Assembly (NCBI GenBank): GCA_023150615.1
Contig: JAKLKO010000001.1
Span: 439,892-503,891, forward strand
Reading direction: 5' to 3'
Source: Phycisphaerae bacterium
GTDB lineage: Bacteria; Planctomycetota; Phycisphaerae; UBA1845; UTPLA1
DNA length: 64,000 nt
Below, piece by piece: positions 15,994 to 27,449 of this stretch. How positions within the stretch are numbered: the stretch's first letter is position 1; each line of letters opens with the position of its first letter. The notes beneath the pieces were generated by a model. It was not told the DNA's origin. It saw only the letters and a list, made by a program, of their open reading frames with translations, and made no database searches. A program made the translations under genes and the position numbers.

Positions 15994-16833
15994 TCAAGGA
16001 TAGGCAAGGTCAACCACGTCGCGATTGACCAGAAAGAACAACGCTCGAATGGCGTCGGAACAGTTGCTCCTAAGAAACTGCTCGAACGTCGTTGGATCCT
16101 GCAGCGCGCGCGTGAGCCTTGGAGAGCGTGTCGCGGACAGGGGCCCGGACACCAACAGAGGAGCGTCCTCGGGCAATCGCTGACCGTTTTCGCGCAGCCA
16201 GCGCTCCAGAACCCGCGTCGCCGCCTCAATCTTCAGGCGCTCGAATTCCGACGGGGACAACGAGAGCCCTTCCACCTTCAGATTCAGAGCGGTGACGCGG
16301 TCTCGCAACGCCTGGAGGCGCGGAGGATCGAATGCGGGATGCGTGTAGCGGAGCGTTGCGAGATCGTCGCCGACCTCGTGGGACGCGAGCAATCGACCGA
16401 TCTCCGCACTCGAGAACAGGACGCGAACGTCTTTCTTGCCCGCAAGATAGACAACCATGTTGCCATCGGCGTATGCCCGCTCGGGGTCGGGCCGGATAAT
16501 CGCCAGACCATCCGACATTTGATGTCGTGCCTGAGTTCGCGTACGCCGTAGCGCCTCACAGCGCTCCCGCACCTGGGAACGGACCGCATGGCTCAACTTC
16601 GCGGCCCGGCTGGACGCCAAGAAGTTGTCCGCGTCGCTCAGCAGGAAGTCCTCTCGGACGTCTCGCAATTCCAGTACGAATCTCGTCTCCCCCTCGGCCA
16701 ACGTTGGGGCCGCTGTCACGAGGATCGCTTCGACTAGATTGCGGTGCCCTCCAGAAGAACATCCTGACAAGCCGAGTCCGGCAGCGGCCACGAGCAAATG
16801 CGCCGTCGTTCGAGGGTTGCGTGCGACTTTCAT
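15994..16833 (-). CDS. Hypothetical lipoprotein
   Basis: 279 residues. A basic N-terminus and hydrophobic stretch lead to the lipobox LGLSGC, cut before Cys near residue 25. The mature part is mostly helical and charged (LRRTRTQARHQM, RDRVTALNLKVEGLSLSPSE) with one strand-rich section (GNMVVYLAGKKDVRVLFS). No family is recognised. It lies 140 bp downstream of another minus-strand membrane-protein gene and could be co-transcribed. Confidence 0.65.
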   Translation of the reverse strand: MKVARNPRTTAHLLVAAAGLGLSGCSSGGHRNLVEAILVTAAPTLAEGETRFVLELRDVREDFLLSDADNFLASSRAAKLSHAVRSQVRERCEALRRTRTQARHQMSDGLAIIRPDPERAYADGNMVVYLAGKKDVRVLFSSAEIGRLLASHEVGDDLATLRYTHPAFDPPRLQALRDRVTALNLKVEGLSLSPSEFERLKIEAATRVLERWLRENGQRLPEDAPLLVSGPLSATRSPRLTRALQDPTTFEQFLRSNCSDAIRALFFLVNRDVVDLAYP

Positions 16834-16973
16834 CGAGATTTCCTCCGGCGGAGTGGCACCGTTAATACTCAGACCGACGCTCCTGCGTGTGCCACGGCCG
16901 CGTCGGCGGGGCTTTTGATCGCCGAACGCGCGGGCGCGATGGTTCGCCGGCCGAGGCTGCGAAAGCGGCCCGG

Positions 16974-17543
16974 TCAGGCGGCCGCATCCGGCCAGAGCCA
17001 GCCGAAGGTGCCCGCGGTCACGAGGGCGTAGAGCGTGCCATCGACGAAGAACCTGGCCGTCGTTCCCCAGCGCAGGCCCTTCCAGATCGACTCGCTAACG
17101 TGATCGAGGGCGTAGACCATGAAGACCGCGGTGCCGACGATGCGAAAGACCGACAGGTACGGCGCCCCGGCGCCGAGCGCGTGCCAGCCAAGATAGGCCG
17201 CCAACGTGCCGACGACGAGGGTGTAGAGGAACCACCCGACCAGGCTCTTGCCCAGTTTGCCCTCGCCGGGCGGCAGGATGGTCATCCAGCCGACGGGGCC
17301 GCGCTTCCGCTTTTCGATCATCTCGGGCGAGCTCATCTCCTTCATCGATTCGCAACAGGGAAAGACGTAGGTGCCCGGCTCGATTCCCCGGGCTCGGAGC
17401 GACTCCAGCACGGCGTCTTCATTCGGCAGCTTTCCGAAGTCGTGCTTGTGCATCGGCGTCGCCATGTGGATCACCGAACTGACGATGAAGACAAAAACGG
17501 CCGAGAGCAGGATGGGAAGCCACAACTCCGTCAGAAAGGTCAT
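16974..17543 (-). CDS. Hypothetical four-helix membrane protein
   Basis: 189 residues. There is an N-terminal membrane segment (LWLPILLSAVFVFIVSSVI) and a hydrophilic loop with HMATPMHKHDFGKLPNE and a CC pair (FPCCESMKEM). Three more hydrophobic segments follow near residues 105-185. The His/Met/Cys-rich loop might bind a metal, but that is inference. The family is unknown to me. Confidence 0.65.
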   Translation of the reverse strand: MTFLTELWLPILLSAVFVFIVSSVIHMATPMHKHDFGKLPNEDAVLESLRARGIEPGTYVFPCCESMKEMSSPEMIEKRKRGPVGWMTILPPGEGKLGKSLVGWFLYTLVVGTLAAYLGWHALGAGAPYLSVFRIVGTAVFMVYALDHVSESIWKGLRWGTTARFFVDGTLYALVTAGTFGWLWPDAAA

Positions 17544-17752
17544 GACCGATTCTCCTTGTCGGGACAGGCTCGCACGTGCGAGCCGCCGGCGTCGCTCGCG
17601 CGATTAGCAGTATGCCGCTCCATTACGTCGCGTGCAATCGAATTCGGGCAGGCCCGTCCGCCGATGCGCTGCCGATGGATTTAGCGCGGCGGCGAAACGG
17701 AACCGAAGGAGTGTCCATCCATCAGGGCCGCGTCGGCCTCCGCGGCGGCGTT

Positions 17753-18205
17753 GGCGACGCGTGCGACCTGTGCAACGGCGACGACGACGCCGGCGACACG
17801 GCTGGCGACGGGGTCTGCGACGACCTTGATCCCTGCCCGGCGGATGCCGCAGACGACAGCGATGGGGACGGCGTGTGCGACAACGCCGACAACTGCCCGA
17901 ACGATCCGGAAAAGACTGAGCGCGGCGTTTGCGGGTGCGGAGTAGCCGAGACCGATTCGGATGGCGACCGCACACCCGACTGCCTCGACGGCTGCCCCAA
18001 TGATGCGGCGAAGACTGTCCCCGGCGCCTGCGGCTGCGGCAACGCCGAAAGCGACACCTGCGATTGCACCCCTCCACCCGACGCCGCCTGTGGGGCCTGC
18101 GCGCCGGGGGTGTTCCCCGTCGTCGGATTTGTCATTCCCATCTGCGTCGTCGGCAGTCGGATTCGGCGATTTCGTGCCCGCTCAAGACCCGGAAGACCTT
18201 GTTAA
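17753..18205 (+). pseudogene. C-terminal remnant of a thrombospondin type 3 repeat surface protein
   Basis: From GDACDLCNGDDD onward there are Asp-rich calcium-binding TSP3-like repeats (DGVCDNADNCPNDPEKT, DRTPDCLDGCPNDAAKT) with CGCG spacers. The tail CGACAPGVFPVVGF, a hydrophobic helix and an Arg-rich end follow. There is no signal peptide or large N-terminal domain. The upstream 170 bp in the same frame look non-coding, so this is the 3' stump of a larger gene. Confidence 0.6.
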
Positions 18206-18274
18206 GGAGTTATTCATGTTCGAACAAGAACTGCGAAACCACGGACTGCTCATTCCTGTCGTCTCGTCTGTTTA

Positions 18275-18494
18275 TTGACCATCGCGGCCTGGGGATCCGG
18301 TCGGGCCAGCGCCGAGATTATCACCGAGATCATCGACGCGACCGGCGGGGAGGGTCATGTCATTGATCGCCCTTACGGCATCACCGTAGACGCCGCTAGC
18401 AATGTTTACGTGACGGGCGAGTCCAGCCATAACGCCTTCAAGATCACGCCTGCCGGGGCAATCACCCAGATCATCGACGCGACCGGCGACGGCA
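18275..18494 (+). pseudogene. NHL-repeat protein fragment
   Basis: A signal-like stretch (LLTIAAWGSGRASA) leads into EIITEIIDATG, RPYGITVDAASNVYVTG, HNAFKITPAGAI and IIDATGDG. This is about one and a half NHL beta-propeller blades, and then homology stops. A full propeller needs six or so blades, so this is a truncated gene next to another remnant. Confidence 0.55.
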
Positions 18495-18737
18495 TGGTCG
18501 GACTGGGCGACCTGCCCGGCGAGGCGCTTCATCGACCGCCCTCCGTACAGGCCGCAGCCAAGGCCGCTATTTCGCCGTCCGTGACGCCTTGCGGCCCCCA
18601 AACGAACGGGAAGGCTAACGGGACGCCGCCCACCACGGCGTCGTTTCTGGCCCAACCTTCCACGATTCCCGGTCGCGGGTTACTATCAACGCCTGTCGCC
18701 CCGATGGCCGCAAAGCGGCCATAGAGCAGGAGAGGGG

Positions 18738-18840
18738 AGAAAGGAGAGAGTAGAGCAGGGACGAGGACGCCCGTCGGCGCGTGAGCGCGATTGGCCCAAG
18801 AAGCCTTCTCCTGCGGTCTCCTTTCTACTTTCTCCTTTCT
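18738..18840. repeat. S23-associated inverted-repeat element, copy 2
   Basis: The left arm AGAAAGGAGAGAGTAG (18738-18753) and right arm CTACTTTCTCCTTTCT (18825-18840) are complementary with one mismatch over 16 bp, about 71 bp apart. It lies directly upstream of the intact S23 gene. Copies with the same arms are at 21603-21710 and, in part, at 16-60. Confidence 0.7.
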
Positions 18841-18851
18841 GCCGCCGGCGG

Positions 18852-18857
18852 TATCCT
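18852..18857 (+). promoter_or_regulatory. Putative -10 box of the S23 gene
   Basis: TATCCT ends 6 nt before the GTG start at 18864. The same tight spacing is seen for the genes at 5390 and 21826, which suggests leaderless transcription. Confidence 0.35.
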
Positions 18858-18863
18858 GCGAGC

Positions 18864-19226
18864 GTGTCGTTCGCGTTCGAGAAGCTCGTCGTCTATCAGA
18901 AAGCCGTCACATTTGCTGACGCCTGCTGCTCGCTGACGAAGGATTTCCCGCGCGGCTACTTCTTTTTGGCGGATCAGCTCAACCGCGCGGGTTTGTCCAT
19001 CGCCGCCAACATCGCCGAAGGCAACGGCCGTTTCACCAAACCGGACCGCAAGAACTTCTTTGGCATCGCCCGCGGCAGCGTACAGGAATGCGTGCCGCTG
19101 CTTGAGGTGGCCGCCCGGCAGGGCTTGATTGAGGGCGAGCGGCATGACAAACTCAAGGCCGATCTCGAAGAAATCGCCCGGATGATCAGCGGCCTGATCA
19201 ACGGCCTAGACAAGCGAGAGGTTTAA
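18864..19226 (+). CDS. Four-helix-bundle protein (S23 ribosomal / IVP type)
   Basis: A 120-residue GTG-start protein. It shows the family order: MSFAFEKLVVYQKAV, DFPRGYFFLADQLNRA, LSIAANIAEGNGR, DRKNFFGIARGSVQE and a last helix EEIARMISGLINGL. These proteins were first found encoded in 23S rRNA intervening sequences and form pentameric four-helix bundles; their role is unknown. The gene sits behind the inverted-repeat element, which also accompanies the fragment at 81. Confidence 0.85.
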   Translation: MSFAFEKLVVYQKAVTFADACCSLTKDFPRGYFFLADQLNRAGLSIAANIAEGNGRFTKPDRKNFFGIARGSVQECVPLLEVAARQGLIEGERHDKLKADLEEIARMISGLINGLDKREV

Positions 19227-19246
19227 ACTACCACAAGAATGCCGAC

Positions 19247-19804
19247 ATGAGCAACGAGTTCGTATCGCTCAAACAGCTTGCCGCGGAAATCGGCATGGAT
19301 CGGTCACATGCCCGACGGTACGTCCTCAAGCTTGGAATCACCCCGCACAAACGGCGCACCCCCGATTCCGGGAACCAATTGACCCTCGCGCTAAGCCAGG
19401 AAGAAGCCGAACGGGTTCGCTCTCGACGCAGTGAGCAGGGTTTTCTAGCCAATTCGATGCCCGTAGAGACCGGCGTTGGCGTCTTCTACGTCATTCAGCT
19501 TGTTCCGGAACTCGATCCGAAGCGCATCAAACTTGGCTTTGCCGACGACGTAGCGTCTCGCCTGACTCAACATCGGACGTCCGCACCGACGGCCGAGCTG
19601 GTGAAATCCTGGCCATGTAAGAGGACCTGGGAAGCCACCGTGATGGACACGCTCACGGCCATAGGATGTCGGCTGATTCTCAACGAGGTCTTCGAATGCG
19701 ATAATCTCGCCCAACTTATCGCCACGGGCGACGCTCTTTTCGCCGTGTTGCCTGCACCCGCAAGTCGGCCTGAGTTGGCGGATGTGTCGCCCCACAACAC
19801 GTGA
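19247..19804 (+). CDS. GIY-YIG-like (T5orf172-type) protein with N-terminal HTH
   Basis: 185 residues. Residues 5-40 look like a small DNA-binding helix-turn-helix (SLKQLAAEIGMDRSHARRYV). Residues 75-140 carry a GIY-YIG-type core (GVFYVIQLVPE, IKLGFADDVASRLTQHRT, LVKSWPCKRTWEATVMD), like T5orf172/MUG113 proteins. The usual second Tyr is replaced (KLGFAD instead of KIGxT), so nuclease activity is uncertain. It stands alone on the plus strand and is followed by repeat copy A with its terminator hairpin. Confidence 0.6.
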   Translation: MSNEFVSLKQLAAEIGMDRSHARRYVLKLGITPHKRRTPDSGNQLTLALSQEEAERVRSRRSEQGFLANSMPVETGVGVFYVIQLVPELDPKRIKLGFADDVASRLTQHRTSAPTAELVKSWPCKRTWEATVMDTLTAIGCRLILNEVFECDNLAQLIATGDALFAVLPAPASRPELADVSPHNT

Positions 19805-19847
19805 CCAAGTGATAGTGAAGTGTCGCACTTTCGATGAATCGTCGTAC

Positions 19848-20002
19848 GACCGTTTCTATACCAGGCGAGTCGCCCCGAGTTTCGTCGAGAATGAACCCCT
19901 CGGCCCACGCCGGAGCGCTTTTTCTTTGCGCGAGCAGGACTTACGCACGGCCGCGCGTCTCAATACAATATGCGAGAATCGTCGATTTTCCGGTGGGAGG
20001 CG
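19848..20002 (+). repeat. Dispersed repeat, copy A (fullest copy)
   Basis: It starts with CGACCGTTTCTATACCAGGC and GAGTCGCCCCGAG, about 45 bp after the GIY-YIG stop. A GC hairpin with a T-run follows, then a TACAAT hexamer (19964-19969), the near-palindrome GAGAATCG-T-CGATTTTC and a GTGGGAGGCG end. The distal 128 bp match copy C. Confidence 0.75.
19892..19925 (+). terminator. Terminator-like hairpin in repeat copy A
   Basis: CTCGGC and GCCGGAG pair around a short CCAC loop with one bulge, followed by CGCTTTTTCTTT. It is placed to end transcription of the GIY-YIG-like gene. Confidence 0.45.
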
Positions 20003-20098
20003 ACCGGATTTGAAACGGCGACACAGGCGCTCGGGATAACACGACGCGAGTGAAGCTGAAGACGTGCCCCCGGGCTCCCGGCCAACCGAAGTGGACAA

Positions 20099-20641
20099 GT
20101 GCCCAGGTCAGTAGGAAAGGTCTGGCTGCAACCGTTTAATCCGGGGCGCGACATTGCCCAGGTGTCAGTATGGCTGCGCAGGCCGCACGTTGTCCGGTGG
20201 TGGGGAGATCCCCAGAAGCAGCTTCCTGTGGTGTTGGAGCGGCCTACCGGGGGAGGAGATGCGCTGATCATCGCCGACGGGGTCCCGATAGGTTACATCC
20301 GGTGGCAACGAACGCCCCGGGCCGAGCTGGAAGCGGCTGGCTTGCACGAGATCCCCGAAGGAAGCGTCGATATCGATCTAGCGATCGGCGAAGCCGATTA
20401 CATCGGCTGCGGTGTTGGGTCACGGGCGCTTCATCTGGTTGTTCAGCGACTCGAATCCGAGAGATCCACCCCACTGGTCATGATGGGAACATCGGTCGAG
20501 AACGCGATCGCGATCAGTGCATGCGAGAAGGCCGGCTTCCGTCGGTTGCGGACCTTCGACGACCCGGAATACAAACGGTGTTGGCTCTTGGTCTACGAAA
20601 CGCCGCGGCCGAGTACGCGTGCGGAAGCGGCCTCCGTTTGA
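20099..20641 (+). CDS. GNAT acetyltransferase, AAC(6')-like
   Basis: 180 residues, GTG start. The order fits the aminoglycoside 6'-N-acetyltransferase type of GNAT: LQPFNPGRDIAQVSVWLRRP, HVVRWWGDP, IGYIRWQR, VDIDLAIGEADYIGCGVGSR (the acetyl-CoA loop) and ENAIAISACEKAGFRR. The substrate cannot be read from sequence. Aminoglycosides are possible, but many such genes modify other amines. It is a stand-alone gene between repeat copies A and B, as in gene-cassette arrays. Confidence 0.75.
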   Translation: MPRSVGKVWLQPFNPGRDIAQVSVWLRRPHVVRWWGDPQKQLPVVLERPTGGGDALIIADGVPIGYIRWQRTPRAELEAAGLHEIPEGSVDIDLAIGEADYIGCGVGSRALHLVVQRLESERSTPLVMMGTSVENAIAISACEKAGFRRLRTFDDPEYKRCWLLVYETPRPSTRAEAASV

Positions 20642-20840
20642 GACTCGCCGGCGGCGTCCGCCAGGTATCGGCCGACGACCGTTTTCATACCAGGCGAGTC
20701 GCCTCGAGTCCTTTCAAGGCACAGCCCTTCGGCGAAAACCGGTGGGTTTGCGCTTCGCGTCAGCAGCACTCGCCTGCGGCGGCACGTTTCAGTACAATGT
20801 GTACAAAACGCCGGATTTCGCGGGGGAGGCAATGGGACTT
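20642..20840 (+). repeat. Dispersed repeat, copy B, with flanking dyad
   Basis: It begins at the base after the stop codon. GACTCGCC (20642-20649) is the exact reverse complement of GGCGAGTC (20693-20700), and inside them GGTAT (20664-20668) pairs with ATACC (20687-20691). The distal half holds a weak hairpin, TACAAT, a TTTCGCGGGGGAGGC end and TGGGACTTGAAAG, in the same order as in copies A and C. Confidence 0.65.
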
Positions 20841-20952
20841 GAAAGGGTCGCCGCGGCTTCACGGTGGAGATTGACTCGCTCTGGCCGGAGAGCGAGGATT
20901 GTCGTGGCCGGCGGTAGTTCTCGCAGCGTGCAATTAACAAGAGTTTTGGTGA

Positions 20953-21468
20953 GTGCTCGCGATCCGACCCGAACAACCGAGCGACCGGGACGCGATTCGG
21001 GCCGTCCATGTGTCGGCCTTCCCAACCGCGGCCGAGGCAGGACTCGTTGACGCCCTGCGCGCTGCGGGCAGGCTCACCGTTTCGTTGGTTGCAGAGACTG
21101 CCGACCAGGTTGTCGGGCACGTCGCTTTCAGTCCGGTAAGTCTAGCCGCCCCAACCCACGCGCTGGGACTCGCTCCGGTGGCGGTACTTCCAGGATATCA
21201 ACGCCGGGGAATCGGTGGAAAATTGATTGTGGAGGGGCTGGCCGCGTGCGCGCGAATCGGTGCCGGCTTTGTCGTGGTCCTTGGTGAACCAGCGTACTAC
21301 AAGCGCTTTGGGTTTGCACCCGCTGCTGATTGGCATATGGTCGACGAATACGGCGGGCACGCGGCGTTTCAAGCGATCGAACTTCGAGCAGGGGCCATTC
21401 CGCGCGGGGCTGGACTGGTCCGGTATGCCCCCGAATTCGCTCTTGTGACCGGAGGGTCCGGCGCCTGA
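20953..21468 (+). CDS. GNAT acetyltransferase, YhbS-like
   Basis: 171 residues, GTG start (MLAIRPEQPSDRDAI). It has the GNAT fold with VVGHVAFSPVSL, the acetyl-CoA loop VAVLPGYQRRGIGGKLI, and the YhbS-type ending GEPAYYKRFGFAPA and WHMVDEYG. The substrate is unknown. A single plus-strand gene between repeat copies B and E. Confidence 0.8.
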   Translation: MLAIRPEQPSDRDAIRAVHVSAFPTAAEAGLVDALRAAGRLTVSLVAETADQVVGHVAFSPVSLAAPTHALGLAPVAVLPGYQRRGIGGKLIVEGLAACARIGAGFVVVLGEPAYYKRFGFAPAADWHMVDEYGGHAAFQAIELRAGAIPRGAGLVRYAPEFALVTGGSGA

Positions 21469-21529
21469 CCGACCTCTGGCGCCCAGGTTCATGATCCTGC
21501 ATCCACGGCCGCGGCCAGGAACCGCTGCC

Positions 21530-21588
21530 AGACCGTTTCTATACCAGGCGAGTCGCCCCGATTTTGAGCGGCGGAGCCGCTCAGAATC
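21530..21588 (+). repeat. Dispersed repeat core, copy E, with strong hairpin
   Basis: GACCGTTTCTATACCAGGCG then AGTCGCCCCG, 60 bp after the GNAT stop. It runs straight into a near-perfect hairpin: GATTTTGAGCGGC (21560-21572), loop GGA, GCCGCTCAGAATC (21576-21588), with one mismatch in 13 bp. The normal distal half is replaced by this hairpin and by the inverted-repeat element that follows. Confidence 0.7.
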
Positions 21589-21602
21589 GAGAGCAGGAAG
21601 GA

Positions 21603-21710
21603 TGAGAAAGGAGAAAGTAGAGCAGGGAGGACGAGGGCCGTCGGCGAAAGTCGCTGATGGGCGGGAGATCCCTCTCCAGCGGTCTCCTTACTACTTTCTC
21701 TTCTCACGTC
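21603..21710. repeat. S23-associated inverted-repeat element, copy 3
   Basis: GAGAAAGTAG (21611-21620) and CTACTTTCTC (21691-21700) are exact reverse complements. The left side also shares AGAGCAGGGA and CCGTCGGCG with copy 2, and the right side shares GGTCTCCTT. The gene behind it is DUF1697, not S23, so the element is not tied to one gene. Confidence 0.7.
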
Positions 21711-21813
21711 TTTCGCCCCCGATGATCGGGTCTTGTGGCCGGCGGCCGCTGCCCTCGCCGACGCGGCCGCTCGCTGTCTCCGCGTCTCTGCCGCACGTCC
21801 CCGGGTCCGCCGT

Positions 21814-21819
21814 TATGAT
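21814..21819 (+). promoter_or_regulatory. Putative -10 box, leaderless start
   Basis: TATGAT ends 6 nt before the ATG of the DUF1697 gene. No ribosome-binding site is visible. Confidence 0.4.
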
Positions 21820-21825
21820 GTCCGC

Positions 21826-22365
21826 ATGCCTGTCGTCGTCTTGTTGCGCGGCGTCAATGTCGGCGGACACCGGACCTTTCGTCCCAGCATCCTCGCACGA
21901 CAACTGCGCCAGTTCGACGTCGTGAACGTCGGCGCCGCCGGCACGTTCGTGGTTCGAAAGCGCGTTTCACGAGCGGTCTTGCGCGCTGCGGTGCTGAGAA
22001 AGCTGCCGTTCAAAGCGGAAGTGGTAATCTGCGACGCCCGGGACCTCATTCGCATCGAGCGGGACAATCCATTTGGGGACGCGCCGACACCGCCGAACAT
22101 CGTTCGATTCGTGAGCTTCCTCTCGAAGACGAGCCGCGTCCGCGCTCCCACGCCCATCACGCTTCCGCCGGTCGGGGAGTGGTCCCTGCGAATCATCGCG
22201 GCGACGAGCCGATTCGTCTTCGGAGAGTACCGGCGTCACATGAAGGCCATCGGCTATCTCGGCAGGATCGACAAGTTGTTCGGAGTCCCGGCGACGACGC
22301 GGAACTGGAACACAATCACGGCGGTCGTGCGAACGTTGAACGGCAACGTACGAAAGAGCCCCTGA
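21826..22365 (+). CDS. DUF1697-family protein
   Basis: 179 residues starting MPVVVLLRGVNVGGH, the hallmark opening of DUF1697. It continues with VVNVGAAGTFVVRK in place of the usual xxYLQSGNVVF strand, then FLSKTSRV and a C-terminal TTRNWNTITAVVRTL that matches the family ending. The molecular role of DUF1697 is unknown. It follows inverted-repeat copy 3. Confidence 0.75.
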   Translation: MPVVVLLRGVNVGGHRTFRPSILARQLRQFDVVNVGAAGTFVVRKRVSRAVLRAAVLRKLPFKAEVVICDARDLIRIERDNPFGDAPTPPNIVRFVSFLSKTSRVRAPTPITLPPVGEWSLRIIAATSRFVFGEYRRHMKAIGYLGRIDKLFGVPATTRNWNTITAVVRTLNGNVRKSP

Positions 22366-22581
22366 TCGAACCGCGTCAGGCCGCGCTGGTCGCGGCGCTG
22401 GTGACGGCTCTTGCGGCCGGCGCGCGAGACGCGTCACGTTTAAACTCGGGGACCGAACTGGCCGATCCCGCCCAGATGATGCAACCGTGTCGTTTCGGGG
22501 GCCTTGGAACGCCCGGAATCCACATTCTTGCCGCAACGTGTCAGCGCTGCGTCGCCGGACCGAGGCGCCCCACCAGCCCGA

Positions 22582-25998
<3,417 letters not shown>

Positions 25999-26280
25999 GG
26001 CGGGCGGACCCCGGCGCTTCGACGGGCTTCATGCCGCCGTCCCGTCCTCGGCTGCGGAACGGGTCAGCGGTTCGACAAGGCTGGACGTCGGCAGGTTCAC
26101 AAGCACATCATACCTCCGCGATCCACCCGGCGGCCAGCACGTGCGCCAGCCCCTCCGGCGAGCGGACAAGGTCGGGCCCTGACGACGCGCCGCGCAATCT
26201 CACGCCGCATCCGTTCTCCGCGGAACTCGCCCGATGAACCGCGCTGGCCGACTCGAGACGATTCGGGTACGACACGCCCC

Positions 26281-27405
26281 GTGACGCCCGCGGCCGATTC
26301 ATCCTCGTACCGTGAGCGGCTGGCGCGCCTCCTCCACGGCGCGATCCTCGCCACCGCCGCCTTCTGGATCGTCTCCGCCCTCTCGGACGTCCTGCTCCCC
26401 TTCTTCGCCGCGCTGCTGATCGCCTATCTCCTCAACCCGGCCGTCTCGATCGTCGAGCGCCGCGCCGGCCACCGCGCCATCGCCGCCGCCCTCGTCGTCG
26501 CAACAACGCTCGTGATCGTGGTTTCGCTGATCGTCCTCCTCGTCCCGGTCATCGCGGGCGAGCTTGAACGCTTCGAGTCCACGATCAACCAGCTCCGAGA
26601 CAGCGGCTCGGCGCTCGCCCAGCGCGTGCGCGAAACGCTCCAGCACCCGGCCGATCCGCGCCTCGCCTGGCTCATCGAGCAAACGCGGAACTTCCTCATC
26701 TCGGAGGATTTCAAGAGCGTGCTCGGACGCGCGGTGCAGGCCGTCGCCCCGACCGCCTGGGGCGTCGTCACGGGCGCGGTTCGAGTCATCCTCGCGCTCG
26801 TCGGACTCAGCCTCGTCGTCGTTTACGTCGTGTTCCTGCTGATCGATTTCCGCCGGATGTCGCGCCAGTGGAAGGACTACCTGCCGCCCGCGTGGCGCGA
26901 CGAAATCGTCGAGTTCGTCACCGAATTCAATCTCGCGATGAAAGCCTACTTCCGCGGACAGTTCCTCATCGCCGTCTGTCTCGTGGCCGTCTACGCCGTC
27001 GGGTTCCGGCTCATCAACCTGCCCATGGGCATCGTCCTCGGACTCATCGTCGGCATGATGAGCATGGTCCCCTACCTGACGGTCGTCGGCTTCCCCATCG
27101 CCCTCATCCTCGCCGTCGTTGGAGCGGTCGAAAGCGGTCGCGGACTCTTGCTGTCCGTGGGACTCGTCGCCGCCGTCTTCGCCGCGGCGCAGTTCACGCA
27201 GGACGTCCTCCTGACTCCGCGCATCATGGGTCAGGCGACCGGACTGCGGCCCGTCGTGCTCATGCTCTCCGTGTTCGTCTGGGGCAAGCTGCTCGGAATG
27301 CTCGGACTGATCCTCGCGATCCCCCTGACATGCCTCGGACTGGCCTACTACCGCCGCAGGATCCTGCGACCGGCCGCACCGCCATCCGACGATTTTCGCA
27401 TCTGA
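26281..27405 (+). CDS. AI-2E family transporter (PerM-like)
   Basis: About 374 residues. The GTG at 26281 is chosen because the frame upstream has no protein-like content; the exact start is uncertain. Several membrane segments are visible (ILATAAFWIVSALSDVLLPF, VVATTLVIVVSLIVLLVPV, and a cluster from residue 225). The central soluble region carries the family pattern (LYxxxxxxRMSRQWKDYLP type) and the later part PMGIVLGLIVGMMSMVPYL. Members export diverse small molecules or ions; the substrate here is unknown. Confidence 0.85.
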   Translation: MTPAADSSSYRERLARLLHGAILATAAFWIVSALSDVLLPFFAALLIAYLLNPAVSIVERRAGHRAIAAALVVATTLVIVVSLIVLLVPVIAGELERFESTINQLRDSGSALAQRVRETLQHPADPRLAWLIEQTRNFLISEDFKSVLGRAVQAVAPTAWGVVTGAVRVILALVGLSLVVVYVVFLLIDFRRMSRQWKDYLPPAWRDEIVEFVTEFNLAMKAYFRGQFLIAVCLVAVYAVGFRLINLPMGIVLGLIVGMMSMVPYLTVVGFPIALILAVVGAVESGRGLLLSVGLVAAVFAAAQFTQDVLLTPRIMGQATGLRPVVLMLSVFVWGKLLGMLGLILAIPLTCLGLAYYRRRILRPAAPPSDDFRI

Positions 27406-27449
27406 TGAACGAAACCGGCTCGCCGCGCGGATCGCCGCGCCGCCGCGCT

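Noticed and set aside
18495..18724. Continuation of the NHL fragment frame up to 18724
   Set aside because: Homology to NHL blades stops near 18494 and the rest looks like non-coding GC-rich DNA.
20834..20846. TGGGACTTGAAAG in repeat copy B, resembling a tRNA T-arm
   Set aside because: No matching acceptor, D-arm or anticodon arm; it is part of the repeat.
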